This document shows positions 51,052-60,657 of a DNA stretch of 64,000 nucleotides, piece after piece. Numbering within the stretch: position 1 is the first letter of the stretch; each line of letters starts with the position of its first letter. The stretch is from JABCYV01 sp035512155 (GTDB lineage: Bacteria > Acidobacteriota > Terriglobia > Terriglobales > Acidobacteriaceae): the NCBI GenBank assembly GCA_035512155.1, contig DATKEN010000122.1:1-64000 (forward strand). The letters run 5' to 3'. A model generated the notes under the pieces. The model ran no database searches. It was not told the DNA's origin and worked only from the letters and a program-made list of their open reading frames with translations. Both the position numbers and the translations under genes were made by a program.

Positions 51052-53973
51052 CTATTGATTGCGGGCGCGGCTGTTTTCCTCGATTAGGAGAGCTACGGGA
51101 AAGTCCTCAAACAATGGAGAGGCCGGGACAAATGTGCTTCCCTCGGATCTGTCAGGCACAATGGTTTCCAGACTGAAGGCGTTGCGGTAGGTTCGTGTAT
51201 CGCTGCCAAAGCATAGTTCCACCTGAGTATCTTTCCAAACCGCCGGATCAAGTGGAGACGCTGTGATGTCCTTGAGTAATTGAGCACAGAGCCGTGGCAC
51301 CGCCACGATGGCCGAAGTTTCCCCATGGCGCCGAGCAAAGGCAACGAGGTGCCGGGCATTCGCGCCATGGACGGCCAAAGGCAGGTACTCCCCTTCCTGG
51401 AACAAGGATGGGTGGCGTTTACGTAGGGTCAGGGTCTTCCAAGTCAAATACGCCTTCACTCGCCCGTCGTTCCAATTTTCGGTCAGTTGTCGAACGCGGG
51501 ACTTCAGACAGCCGCAGGTCTGAAGGCCAAACAGCTGCATCTCCTCAAGAACATGCTGGCGGAGCGCATAGTCGACCGGCCGCCGATTATCAGGATCTAC
51601 GAGGCTGAGGTCCCAGAGCTCGTTTCCCTGATAGATGTCGGGTACCCCTGGCACAGTAAGCTTGATGAGGATTTGCGCCAGGCTATTGAACATCCCCATT
51701 TTTGCGACATACTGCTGAAGTGGCAAGAAATCCTCGAGAAATTGCTTGGAGGGGTCGGGAGCCAAGATGGCTTCAACAAACGCGTTTACCGCCTCCTCAT
51801 AGGGGGCGTTGGGGTTTGCCCAGCTGGTTTTCTCCTTCGCTTCCCTCACTGCTTTCAGCATGTACTGCTTGATTCGTTGGCAAAAGGACGGCGCCGTTGC
51901 GAAGGCTTCCTCAAGAGGCCAGGACCCGATGAGAGTCTGGTAGAGCAGATATTCGTCGTTTCGCGACGGCGCCTCGGCGCCAGCAACCATGCTCTTCTTG
52001 TTCTGGTTTAACTCTCGCCAATGACGTACTTTCTTGCGCCACAAGGCCGGAATCTCCGAGAGGACATTGATGCGTGCGCGAACATCCTCGGAACGCTTAG
52101 TATCGTGAGTCGACGTAGTCAGCATGCTGTGAGGCCAAGCCTTTGCCCGCTCTTGAATCTTGCCGTGGAAAACCTCCAGAGCCACCCCGAACTTCTGCGG
52201 GTCTCCCCCGACTTCATTGAGTGAGACCAGCCGGTGGTAGCGGTAAAAGCAGGTGTCCTCAAGTCCTTTTGCCATTACCGCACTGGTAAACTGCTGGAAT
52301 TTCATAGCAAACCGGATTGCCGCTTTTTTGAAAGTTGTTCCTTGTCCGTTCACGGCCCGCGCCAGCAACACGCTGCGAGTAAAGTCAAACACGCTGGTGT
52401 CAGAACCTGCGCTCATGCGCTTGGCGCAGTCAACGGCCTCGTCGATATATGCCTGGTCAGCCTGGGAAACCTGATTTTCTGAAATGTACGTGCGATAGAC
52501 CGGGAAACAAGCAACGATTCTGCTGATCGCGTCTCGCAAGCTATTCAAAGTAAAGTCACAAGTGTGACGGTTGGAAAGCGCGATGCGGCTCAGCGCATTC
52601 GCGAGTCCATTCAGTTCGCTCGCCAGCGCCGTGTGGATCACGATCTTCTTGCTGCGGTAGACCTGGTTCTCAAAGCTGACCGGATGCTCCACGAACGTCC
52701 GATAGATACGATTCATCTTGCTGAGTGCGGCCGGATCGACAAATAAACCGTTCACCAAGTTCGTGAAGTCGTAACCGGTAGTCCCCTGCACAAGCCAATC
52801 CTTCGGCAGTTGTTCATCCCCTGTGAGGATTTTTTCGATTAGGACGTAGACGGATGACCCTGTCTCACCGTGTCTCACTGGTCTCTCCGGATCTAGGCCA
52901 GACTCCAGTCGCCGGAAATATTGCGCTGGATCGTAAAGGCCATCGGGATGATCGATGCGGAGACCATCTGCTTTCCCCTGCCGGACGAGGTTAAGCACAA
53001 AGCGATGCGTAGCCCCGAAGACCGCCTCGTTTTCCATGCGCAGGCCGGCAAGATCGTTGATGTCAAAAAAGCGGCGGTAGTTGACCTCGTCTGCAGCCAC
53101 TCGCCAATAAGCCAGTCGGTAAGCCTGTGCCTTAATGAGTTCGTGAAGGTCATTGAAGCTCTTCGTATCGCCAGGTGTCCCGTTGATTTGCCGAACGTTC
53201 TCGTCGATGAAGTCGGCTATTTCTTTGGATTTGTTGTACAGCGTCGCCAAGCGCCGTTTGTGAATTTCTTTGTCTCGTATCCGTTCGTCCCGTTTTTCTG
53301 GAGTCGTCTCGCTCCGCGCTGGCAGGTGACTGAAAGCTGCAATCAGGCTCTGAAGCTCGAGCAGTTGCTCATGCTGCGCGCCCAGGCTTTGTTCCATCCG
53401 CGGCAGACCGTATCCGAGAATACGGGAGTACTCTCGCGGGTCTACCGGAAACCTGTGCTGATGATAGAGGATGCTGAATTCGCCTTTCTCCTTGCTGAAG
53501 TCAAGTTTCAATTCACCTTGATCAAGCACGATTCCGTATTGGTCTCCCAGTACCGGAATTAGAATCTTGCCCTGCAATTCCTCTTTGAGCGGCTGCCAGT
53601 CAATATCGAAAAATTCCGCGTAGTTGGAGGCTTCGCCGTTTTCCAGAACGTCCATCCACCACACATTGTCGCTACCCATGACCCCCATATGGTTGGGCAC
53701 AATATCCAGGATTTGGCCCATGCCATGTTCGCGTAACACTTCAACAAAGCGATCGAAGTCTTCCTGGGTCCCAATCTCAGGATTGAGCGCGTTGTGATCG
53801 ATGATGTCGTAACCGTGTGTGCTGTTTGGCCGCGCTCTCAGAAATGGGGAAGCGTAGCAATGGGAAATACCTAGCGCAGCCAGATAAGGCACTAATTCCG
53901 TCGCTTGCGCAAAAGTAAAATCACGATTGAACTGCAACCGATAGGTGGCGAGCGGAATGCGAGGTGATCTCAT
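51052..53973 (-). CDS. treY: Malto-oligosyltrehalose synthase
   Basis: The 973-residue product starts at an ATG that overlaps the treZ stop (ATGA at 53970-53973), a classic coupling; the longer frame upstream is inside treZ. GH13 features are YRLQFNRDFTFAQATELVPYL (about 9), SPFLRARPNSTHGYD (about 42) and DIVPNHMG (about 96). The catalytic Asp region GLRIDHPDGLYDP (about 215-260 in the active-site core) and STHDTKRSEDVRARI complete it. It converts the reducing-end alpha-1,4 bond of maltodextrin to the alpha,alpha-1,1 bond of trehalose. Third gene of glgX-treZ-treY. Confidence 0.94.
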   Translation of the reverse strand: MRSPRIPLATYRLQFNRDFTFAQATELVPYLAALGISHCYASPFLRARPNSTHGYDIIDHNALNPEIGTQEDFDRFVEVLREHGMGQILDIVPNHMGVMGSDNVWWMDVLENGEASNYAEFFDIDWQPLKEELQGKILIPVLGDQYGIVLDQGELKLDFSKEKGEFSILYHQHRFPVDPREYSRILGYGLPRMEQSLGAQHEQLLELQSLIAAFSHLPARSETTPEKRDERIRDKEIHKRRLATLYNKSKEIADFIDENVRQINGTPGDTKSFNDLHELIKAQAYRLAYWRVAADEVNYRRFFDINDLAGLRMENEAVFGATHRFVLNLVRQGKADGLRIDHPDGLYDPAQYFRRLESGLDPERPVRHGETGSSVYVLIEKILTGDEQLPKDWLVQGTTGYDFTNLVNGLFVDPAALSKMNRIYRTFVEHPVSFENQVYRSKKIVIHTALASELNGLANALSRIALSNRHTCDFTLNSLRDAISRIVACFPVYRTYISENQVSQADQAYIDEAVDCAKRMSAGSDTSVFDFTRSVLLARAVNGQGTTFKKAAIRFAMKFQQFTSAVMAKGLEDTCFYRYHRLVSLNEVGGDPQKFGVALEVFHGKIQERAKAWPHSMLTTSTHDTKRSEDVRARINVLSEIPALWRKKVRHWRELNQNKKSMVAGAEAPSRNDEYLLYQTLIGSWPLEEAFATAPSFCQRIKQYMLKAVREAKEKTSWANPNAPYEEAVNAFVEAILAPDPSKQFLEDFLPLQQYVAKMGMFNSLAQILIKLTVPGVPDIYQGNELWDLSLVDPDNRRPVDYALRQHVLEEMQLFGLQTCGCLKSRVRQLTENWNDGRVKAYLTWKTLTLRKRHPSLFQEGEYLPLAVHGANARHLVAFARRHGETSAIVAVPRLCAQLLKDITASPLDPAVWKDTQVELCFGSDTRTYRNAFSLETIVPDRSEGSTFVPASPLFEDFPVALLIEENSRARNQ

Positions 53974-55796
53974 GGATGGAGAAACCACGCGGCCGACCAT
54001 GGTAGCACTTGCACTTCTGTTTGCGCTTGATGCCGCTCCAAATCCTCCGCCAGGCCGGCGCGATTGGCGTAAATGAGGCGGCCAGCCGGACGGCTGCTCA
54101 CAGTCGTTTGTGTTGCACTCAGATTCGCCACCAGCGTCAGAGTTATGGCGGGTCCGAATCGCCACTCAACCCTGAGGCCTCCATCTTCTCGAACCGTATA
54201 GCTGGCGCTGAATTTCGTCCCGCCCAGAAACGGAACGATCGCGCTCTGCCGCATCGCAAGCAGATGACGATAGAACTCCAGCCAGTCCTGCCGCAATGAC
54301 CCTTGCAAGCTACTCCAATCCAGCTTGGAACGGGCGAAGCTCTCTGGTGAGTTGGGGTCGGGAATATGCTCCTGTTCCTCAACTGAGCTGAATCGGGCAA
54401 ACCGAGCGAACTCAGCCCGCCTGCCTTCAGTTACCGCAGATCTCAATTCGCCGCCAAAGTCGCAGAAAAACAAGAACGGCGTTGTTGCACCAAACTCTTC
54501 TCCCATAAAGAGCAATGGTGGAGACGGCGCGAGCAGCAAAATGGTCATTGCTGTCCTCACAGCTCCTTCATCTGTAAGTTCTAGGATTCGCTCGCCGAAG
54601 GCCCGGTTTCCTATCTGATCGTGATTTTGCAGAAATGAGACGAAAGCGGTCGGTGGCAAAGTATAACTGAGCTGCCCACGCACCGCGCCACGGTAAGCGG
54701 AAATCTCCCCTTGGTACGCGAAGCCCTCGGCGAGACAACGGCCCAGTTGTCGAATCGGCTGTTGCGAATAGTCAGCATAATATCCGTCGGTCTCTCCAGT
54801 GAGCACAACGTGTAGCGCGTGGTGGATGTCATCATTCCATTGGGCGTTATACCAACGCGGGCGAGCCTTCTCATCGCGCTCCAAGTAGTGCGCATCGTTG
54901 TCATCGTTTTCAAGCACTAGGTGGACGAAGCGGTTGGGTCCAAAAGTGTTTCTGACTGTTTCCGCCAATTCAGTAAGAATGTCGGGCGTGGAATCATCGA
55001 AAATCGCGTGCACCGCGTCCAGACGCAATCCGTCAAAGTGGAATTCCTCGAGCCAGTAGAGAGCATTGTGGATGAAGAAGTCTCGAACTACGCGCGACCC
55101 TTCGCCATCAAAGTTGATCGCGTCGCCCCAAGGCGTGCTGTGCCGATCGGTGAAAAACTCCGGCGAATATGCGCGAAGATAGTTCCCCTCGGGGCCGAAG
55201 TGGTTGTAGACAACATCAAGAAATACCATCAACCCTTTTGCGTGGGCTGCCTGCACCAACCGTTTCAGGTCTTCCGGCCGTCCGTATGAACTATCGGGTG
55301 CATAAGGCAACACGCCGTCGTAGCCCCAGTTGCGAGTTCCGGGGAAATCCGAGACTGGCATGAGTTCGAGCGCGGTAATTCCCAGGTCAGCCAGGTAATC
55401 GAGTCGCTGTTGTACCCCGGCAAACGTGCCCTCTGGCGTGAAGGCACCTGCATGGAGCTCATAGATGACTGTTTCTTGCCAAGGCCTACCAAGCCAGGCT
55501 TGATCGCCCCATTCGAAGTCCGCCGGGTCGACGACCTCGCTTGGTCCATGCACATCTGAAGGCTGAAAACGTGATGCCGGATCCGGCACTTTCAACTGGC
55601 CGCTAATCTGGTACTGGTAAAGCGAACCGACCTTAGCCTGATCGGTGACCAGCTCAAACCAGCCTTCACTTTGTCTTGACAAGGACAGTTGATGCGATTC
55701 CGGATTACAGAGCAGTATCTCGACGCTTCTCGCTTTCGGCGCCCACAGCCGGAACCGAACGCTGCCATCGTCGCGACACTCCGCCCCGAATGGCAT
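53970..55796 (-). CDS. treZ: Malto-oligosyltrehalose trehalohydrolase
   Basis: The ATG at 55796 lies 7 bp after the glgX stop; earlier codons in the frame would lie within glgX, so I use this 608-residue form. It has an N-terminal E-set domain (FRLWAPKARSVEILL), then a GH13 barrel with VIYELHAGAFTPEGTF (about 110), DVVYNHFGPEGNYL (about 190), the nucleophile Asp in FDGLRLDAVHAI (about 255), the general acid Glu in LVLENDDND (about 287) and SFLQNHDQIGNR (about 382). It cleaves trehalose from maltooligosyl-trehalose. Length and order fit the family. Confidence 0.94.
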   Translation of the reverse strand: MPFGAECRDDGSVRFRLWAPKARSVEILLCNPESHQLSLSRQSEGWFELVTDQAKVGSLYQYQISGQLKVPDPASRFQPSDVHGPSEVVDPADFEWGDQAWLGRPWQETVIYELHAGAFTPEGTFAGVQQRLDYLADLGITALELMPVSDFPGTRNWGYDGVLPYAPDSSYGRPEDLKRLVQAAHAKGLMVFLDVVYNHFGPEGNYLRAYSPEFFTDRHSTPWGDAINFDGEGSRVVRDFFIHNALYWLEEFHFDGLRLDAVHAIFDDSTPDILTELAETVRNTFGPNRFVHLVLENDDNDAHYLERDEKARPRWYNAQWNDDIHHALHVVLTGETDGYYADYSQQPIRQLGRCLAEGFAYQGEISAYRGAVRGQLSYTLPPTAFVSFLQNHDQIGNRAFGERILELTDEGAVRTAMTILLLAPSPPLLFMGEEFGATTPFLFFCDFGGELRSAVTEGRRAEFARFARFSSVEEQEHIPDPNSPESFARSKLDWSSLQGSLRQDWLEFYRHLLAMRQSAIVPFLGGTKFSASYTVREDGGLRVEWRFGPAITLTLVANLSATQTTVSSRPAGRLIYANRAGLAEDLERHQAQTEVQVLPWSAAWFLHP

Positions 55797-55803
55797 GGCA
55801 TGG

Positions 55804-57972
55804 TTACGCTTCACGCCGCCGGTCCTGGCTACGCACCTGATTTCCCATGCGCTCTTGCAGCAAGACCAAAGACCGCGCTTGTAACGGATAGCTTGTCCCA
55901 GCATCGTAGAACGTGGGAGCACCATTCGCGGTTTGGCATGACGTGTCGACCAAAGCCACCCAGCCCCTTCCAACCGCAAACGCCGGCAGTTGAAAAGGAA
56001 CTGGTTCATGGTAGGCATTCATCAAAATAAGGAAGTTCGCATCGCTGACCGGGCGCCCTCGTTCATCCACCTCTGCAAGCCCTTCTCCCGAAAGAAACAC
56101 TCCCAGGCTGCGGGCGGATTCTTGTCCCCACTCCTCATCGGTCATCTCGCGGCCATTGGGCATCAACCAAAGAATATCCTTGACGCCGAAGCCCTTGATC
56201 GCTCGCCCCTGGAAAAAGTTTCGGCGGCGGAAAACAGGATGGTCCTTGCGCAAAGCGATCACACGCCGAACGAATCCCAACAGCTCTAAGTCAGCAGCAC
56301 CCTCATCCCAATTGATCCAGCTGATCTCGTTGTCCTGGCAATAGGCATTATTGTTTCCTTGCTGGGTATGGCCGATGGGATCGCCTCCCAGCAGCATAGG
56401 CACGCCCTGCGAAAGTAACAGTGTGGCTAGAAAATTACGTTTTTGCTGATTCCGGAGGGCCTTCACACTAGGGTCGTCTGTGGGTCCTTCGACTCCACAA
56501 TTCCAACTTCGGTTGTTGTCGGTACCGTCGCGATTTTCTTCGCCGTTCGCTTCGTTGTGTTTCTGGTTGAAACTGACCAAGTCCTGCAGGGTGAGACCGT
56601 CGTGAGCGGTGACAAAATTGATGCTGGCATAGGGCCGCCGTCCGCTGCGCGCGTACAGATCACTTGACCCAGTAATTCGGTAGGCCAACTCTCCAATCTG
56701 TCCACCATCTCCTTTCCAATAGGACCGCACCGCATCACGGTAGCGATCATTCCATTCGGCCCAGCCTACCGGGAATTTGCCTACTTGGTAGCCGCCCTCA
56801 CCCAAGTCCCACGGCTCCGCGATTAGTTTGACCTGAGACAACACCGGATCCTGGTGGATGATGTCAAGGAATGCGCCGAGGCGATCTACCTCATGCAGTT
56901 CACGCGCCAGAGTCGCGGCCAGGTCGAAGCGGAAGCCGTCCACATGCATGTCGAGGACCCAATAGCGAAGGCTATCCATGATGAGTTGCAGAACCCGGGG
57001 ATGCCGCATATTCAGGGTGTTGCCGGTCCCCGTGTAGTCCATGTAAAAGCGCGGATTATCCGGGGCAGGCCGGTAGTACACCGGGTTGTCGATTCCGCGG
57101 AATGACAACGTCGGCCCCAGTTGGTTCCCTTCGGCAGTGTGGTTGTAAACCACATCCAGAATCACCTCGATTCCAGCCGAGTGGAGCGCTTTCACCATGG
57201 TCTTGAACTCATTAACCGTTCCGGTCTCGGAATATCGCGGCTCTGGAGCAAAGAAACCAATGGTGTTGTAACCCCAATAGTTGCGCAGACCCCTTTCGAC
57301 CAGTCGGCGGTCATCCACAAAACAGTGCACCGGCATGAGCTCCACCGCGGTAATACCGAGCCGTTTGAGGTAATCGATCACTGGCGCGGTCGTCAAGGCC
57401 GCATAGGTGCCGCGCAGGGGAGGCGGGACCTCGGGATGGCGGATGGTAAAGCCCTTTACATGCAGTTCATAAATTATGCTGTGGTGCCAGGGAATGCGCG
57501 GTGCCTGATCGCTTCCCCAGGTAAAGGAGGAGTCGACAACAACACCCTTCAGGGTGCCGAATGCGTTATCTCGCCGGTCGAAAGACAAGTCTTCCAGCCT
57601 GTGACCGATCCGATAGCCAAAATGCGAGTCACTCCACTTCAAATCACCCTGGACCTGCTTGGCATAAGGATCAAGCAAGAGTTTGTGATGATTGAAGCGT
57701 AACCCGTGCGCCGGCTCGTAAGGACCGTAAACCCGGTAGCCGTATAGCAGGCCAGGACGAGCTTCGGGTAAATAGCAATGCCAGACTTGGTCAGTCTGTT
57801 CCCGCAACGAAACACAGTGAATTTCGCGGCGTCCACTCTTGTCAAAGAAACACAGATCGATCTTCTCTGCGTGCTCCGAGAAGATGGCGAAGTTCACTCC
57901 TTCGCCATCCCAGGTTGCTCCCAGCGGGTAGGGCTTTCCCGGCCACACGATTGGAGCAGTCTGATTGAGCAA
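55804..57972 (-). CDS. glgX: Glycogen debranching enzyme GlgX/TreX
   Basis: 722 residues from a TTG start with CGAGG upstream. A CBM48 domain (YPLGATWDGEGVNFAIFSEH) precedes the GH13_11 barrel: YELHVKGFT (about 168), DVVYNHTAEGN (about 274), nucleophile in VDGFRFDLA (about 343), acid Glu in KLIAEPWDLG (about 379) and NFVTAHDGLTL (about 450). It removes alpha-1,6 branches from glycogen, supplying linear chains to TreY and TreZ. One oddity is GGDPIGHTQQGNNN (about 540), where I recall GDE-x-GRTQ as the norm. First gene of the trehalose operon. Confidence 0.93.
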   Translation of the reverse strand: MLNQTAPIVWPGKPYPLGATWDGEGVNFAIFSEHAEKIDLCFFDKSGRREIHCVSLREQTDQVWHCYLPEARPGLLYGYRVYGPYEPAHGLRFNHHKLLLDPYAKQVQGDLKWSDSHFGYRIGHRLEDLSFDRRDNAFGTLKGVVVDSSFTWGSDQAPRIPWHHSIIYELHVKGFTIRHPEVPPPLRGTYAALTTAPVIDYLKRLGITAVELMPVHCFVDDRRLVERGLRNYWGYNTIGFFAPEPRYSETGTVNEFKTMVKALHSAGIEVILDVVYNHTAEGNQLGPTLSFRGIDNPVYYRPAPDNPRFYMDYTGTGNTLNMRHPRVLQLIMDSLRYWVLDMHVDGFRFDLAATLARELHEVDRLGAFLDIIHQDPVLSQVKLIAEPWDLGEGGYQVGKFPVGWAEWNDRYRDAVRSYWKGDGGQIGELAYRITGSSDLYARSGRRPYASINFVTAHDGLTLQDLVSFNQKHNEANGEENRDGTDNNRSWNCGVEGPTDDPSVKALRNQQKRNFLATLLLSQGVPMLLGGDPIGHTQQGNNNAYCQDNEISWINWDEGAADLELLGFVRRVIALRKDHPVFRRRNFFQGRAIKGFGVKDILWLMPNGREMTDEEWGQESARSLGVFLSGEGLAEVDERGRPVSDANFLILMNAYHEPVPFQLPAFAVGRGWVALVDTSCQTANGAPTFYDAGTSYPLQARSLVLLQERMGNQVRSQDRRREA

Positions 57973-58696
57973 TCGGAAACCTCGAACGAGGATATGGGGC
58001 GGAGGCAGGCGCCCTTAACGAATGGGATTGTACAGCCAGCGCCTGCCTTCCGCCTCTTTCGCGTCGGGTCTAACTGACAGATACTTCACTTGTGCTGGAT
58101 GCAGCTATCCGGCTAGTCCTGTATTTTTTTCGGGACGTCCCTCTACTCAACGTTCCTTAAAGGCGTTTTCAAGTCAACGGATTCTCAAGCGGCAGTCCAG
58201 CCAACTAAGCTCACGGGCCCGAATGCGATCAGGAAAACAGTTGCTACCGATGGACTCCCGAGGTCCCGCAGCAGTCGCAAGGCGAGAAGCAGGAGCCAGA
58301 TTTTGCTTCCCTAGCTCCTGCTCGATAGGGTAGACACATTGAGGAAATTGAGCTGGCGGCAGCATAGGTCAAGTAGCTATCACAGCCAATCCTGTCGACC
58401 CTGTATTCCTTCCGGGGACTTCTCTGTAGCCGGTCTTGTTCTGGCCCATGTAGCAAGGAATGACGAGACTAACCGTAGGCAAACATTTCGGCGGTTTGAT
58501 GTCGAAGGTATGCGAGAGCACTTCGTCACTCTGCAATGTTTTGCGCTGTCTCGCCGTCGCCGTGCGTACAGAAAGATAAGGAAACAGTTACAGCGTGCAC
58601 CGGATAGTCCGTCCTTGCCTCTGGCTCTACCCTGCCAAATGTCTATGTGGCCGAGCGTGCGCCATGTCGTCATTTTGGACGTGAAAGGAGACACCA
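57973..58696. promoter_or_regulatory. Divergent region between glgX and the ECF sigma gene, with large inverted repeats
   Basis: A 15-bp stem with one bulged base (57998-58012 against 58039-58054) lies just upstream of glgX and would sit in its leader; a second, AGCAGGAGC/GCTCCTGCT, is at 58288-58322. Promoters for both genes must be here but no consensus -35/-10 pair stands out. No supported gene in the 724 bp. Confidence 0.45.
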
Positions 58697-59413
58697 GTGA
58701 ACAGCGACGCTGCTAACACCGGTACCATTCCTCTGGATTCCGATTTGATCAAGCGCGCTCAGCAAGGCGATTCGGATGCTTTTGCCGCTCTATTTCACGC
58801 GCACAAGTCACGAGTCTATTCCTTGTGTCTGCGTATGACCAACAACACTGCGGAAGCTGAAGATCTCACCCAGGACGCGTTCATGCAGGTGTTTCGTAAG
58901 CTGGCCACCTTCCGCGGAGATTCCGCGTTGTCCACCTGGCTCTATCGCATCGCCGTCAATACCGTGCTGATGCATTTTCGCAAGAAGTCCCTGTGCCAGG
59001 TTTCGCTTGACGCGCCCTGCAAGGTCGACAACGGCGCCCATGATATCCGCCGGGAATATGGAACCCAGGACGATCGCCTGGCCGGCTGCGTCGACCGCGT
59101 CGCATTGGCTCATGCCCTCAGAGAATTGCCGCGCGGGTATCGCACAGTCTTTCTGCTACACGAAGTCGAGGGCTATGAGCACCAGGAAATCGCAGAAATA
59201 CTCGGTTGCTCGGTCGGCAATTCGAAGTCGCAACTGCACAAAGCCAAACTGCGAATCCGCCAGCTGCTGCTGCGTCCGCAAGAACTTCGCTCTGAGTTAG
59301 TGCCGGCCGGACATTCTGCCAAACAGCCAAGGCCGGAGATCGCACGGTTGGCGGAGAAGTGGGCGTTCCCACTCGACCAAGGGCTCTTGGACTCCGCTTC
59401 TGCCACAGGCTGA
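58697..59413 (+). CDS. RNA polymerase ECF sigma factor (RpoE-like)
   Basis: 238 residues from a GTG after GAAAGGAGACACC. Region 2 has FAALFHAHKSRVYSLCLRM and AEDLTQDAFMQVFRKL (about 53-68); region 4 has LRELPRGYRTVFLLHEVEGY and the HTH HQEIAEILGCSVGNSKSQLHKAKLRIR (shown in part; about 155-180). Between them is an unusually Cys- and Asp-containing linker, and the last 45 residues are a Pro/Arg-rich tail absent from short ECF factors. No anti-sigma gene follows. It is divergent from the trehalose operon, which it could control, but no promoter evidence supports this. Confidence 0.92.
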   Translation: MNSDAANTGTIPLDSDLIKRAQQGDSDAFAALFHAHKSRVYSLCLRMTNNTAEAEDLTQDAFMQVFRKLATFRGDSALSTWLYRIAVNTVLMHFRKKSLCQVSLDAPCKVDNGAHDIRREYGTQDDRLAGCVDRVALAHALRELPRGYRTVFLLHEVEGYEHQEIAEILGCSVGNSKSQLHKAKLRIRQLLLRPQELRSELVPAGHSAKQPRPEIARLAEKWAFPLDQGLLDSASATG

Positions 59414-59878
59414 CCACTCCCGAGGCCCAGCCCACCTGAAGTTGTTGCCGGCCCCCGGTTTCATAGCGCTGTGGGCCGTGTCACCAGACAGTCGCCAGAT
59501 TCGCGTTCAACGGCAGCCGCGCTTTTTCCGCTTGGGTTGGATTGCCTCGCCGGATGGACTTTTTTTGCAGATGACGCTAATTTAGACCATACGGCGCGGT
59601 ACCCAAGTGGTAAGGGAGAGGTCTCCATAACCTCTATACCCTATAAGCACCTTTGCCCCCAATGACTTAAAGGCCGGCTGTGTGGTGAAAGCGTGTCTCG
59701 CTTCGATCTCGCGAACGGTAACCATCTTTTTCGGCAAAAAAAGGAAGGCCGGCCTAGGCCCCCCAAGGTCTCCCGCCACGCCATCGGCAATGGCAGGCAT
59801 CGATTTTATTGCACAATGAACCTATGCCCGGAACCCACCGCGGAAAGTCAACTCACAATGCGTACTCGTCGCAGCCAA
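59414..59878. other. Intergenic region with a tRNA-like fragment
   Basis: 465 bp with no credible protein gene. Apart from the fragment at 59593-59635 it contains a GC-rich GGCCGGCCTAGGCC element near 59750. Confidence 0.4.
59593..59635 (+). pseudogene. Truncated tRNA (acceptor, D-arm and anticodon arm only)
   Basis: GGCGCGG (5' acceptor strand), a D-arm CCC-AAGTGGTAA-GGG and an anticodon hairpin AGAGGT-CTCCATA-ACCTCT are in proper order and spacing, but no T-arm or 3' acceptor strand follows. If read as a 7-base loop the anticodon would be CCA. It looks like the 5' half of a tRNA left by a deletion or integration. Confidence 0.5.
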
Positions 59879-60136
59879 TCAAGTCTTCTTCAACAGGCGC
59901 GACAGCCAGATCAGGATGATCGCGCCGACAATCGCGACCAGAATGCTTGCGACAATGCCGCCTGCCGGATAAATTCCCAGCGCGTTAAATATCCACCCTC
60001 CGAGGACAGCACCCACCATTCCCAGAAGTGTGTCCTTCAAAGGACCGTATCCGCCGCCTTTCATGATCTTGCCCGCCGCCCAGCCAGCGATCAGACCGAC
60101 GACGATCCACAAGATTAGGGCAGAAAGATATGTCAC
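59879..60136 (-). CDS. GlsB/YeaQ/YmgE-family stress membrane protein
   Basis: 85 residues, three hydrophobic segments with the family's Gly pattern: LWIVVGLIAGWAAGKIMKGG, then LLGMVGAVLGGWIFNALG and ASILVAIVGAIILIWL. It starts with GTG two bases after the stop of the 75-residue upstream gene, which implies translational coupling. The family (transglycosylase-associated) is stress-linked; the biochemical role is unknown. Confidence 0.87.
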   Translation of the reverse strand: MTYLSALILWIVVGLIAGWAAGKIMKGGGYGPLKDTLLGMVGAVLGGWIFNALGIYPAGGIVASILVAIVGAIILIWLSRLLKKT

Positions 60137-60138
60137 AC

Positions 60139-60366
60139 TTAAGCCGCGTCGGCATCAACAGAAAGTCCCCAATGCTTTAGTAGCCACTCGGGGATGTAGC
60201 AGCGATTTCTATTGAGTTCACACCAGTACTGGAGCTGCTTCGAGGTCGCACGGGTCTGTTCATTCAGCCCAAGCTTTCGGACCTGTTCCTCGAACGCGGT
60301 TGGCAATCGTGGTATTGGGGGGCGTCGTCCGCTTGTCCAATTTGGATTTCCACGTCTACGAGGCAT
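60139..60366 (-). CDS. 75-residue basic protein coupled to the GlsB gene
   Basis: From the ATG at 60366 (AGAGG upstream) the product reads MPRRRGNPNWTSGRRPPIPR, then LPTAFEEQVRKLGL and a C-terminal CELNRNRCYIPEWLLKHWGL. I recall this N-terminus and the C-x6-C-Y-x-PEWLL ending from uncharacterised acidobacterial proteins. It may bind nucleic acid or act as an adaptor; there is no known domain. Stop to next start is 2 bp. Confidence 0.65.
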   Translation of the reverse strand: MPRRRGNPNWTSGRRPPIPRLPTAFEEQVRKLGLNEQTRATSKQLQYWCELNRNRCYIPEWLLKHWGLSVDADAA

Positions 60367-60444
60367 CAGAACGCCTCTTCTCAATCACGATGATGATACG
60401 CCGCCTGGATTCTCGGGCTACAATCGCACAGGAGGTGGCCGGGC

Positions 60445-60657
60445 ATGAACAAGAAATGCGAGACGTGCGAATCGTTATCAACATCCCATGTTGAGGCTGT
60501 AACCCGTCAACTCCAGCACGCGATGGCATTGCATTGGGGTCTGCGACTGGGCGGGGACACTCGGGAGGCGATCCTCGGGTTGAGTGACGCCCAAGAGAGA
60601 ACGTTAGATGCATGGGTAAGTTTGTCTGGTCACTTGAGCGAAACATTCGCTCAATAG
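60445..60657 (+). CDS. 70-residue protein with an N-terminal CxxC
   Basis: AGGAGGTGG precedes the ATG at 60445. The sequence MNKKCETCESLSTSHVEAVT has one CxxC and is followed by an amphipathic helix (RQLQHAMALHWGLRLGGDTR) and a polar tail. Family unknown; divergent from the gene above with overlapping promoter space. Confidence 0.5.
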   Translation: MNKKCETCESLSTSHVEAVTRQLQHAMALHWGLRLGGDTREAILGLSDAQERTLDAWVSLSGHLSETFAQ

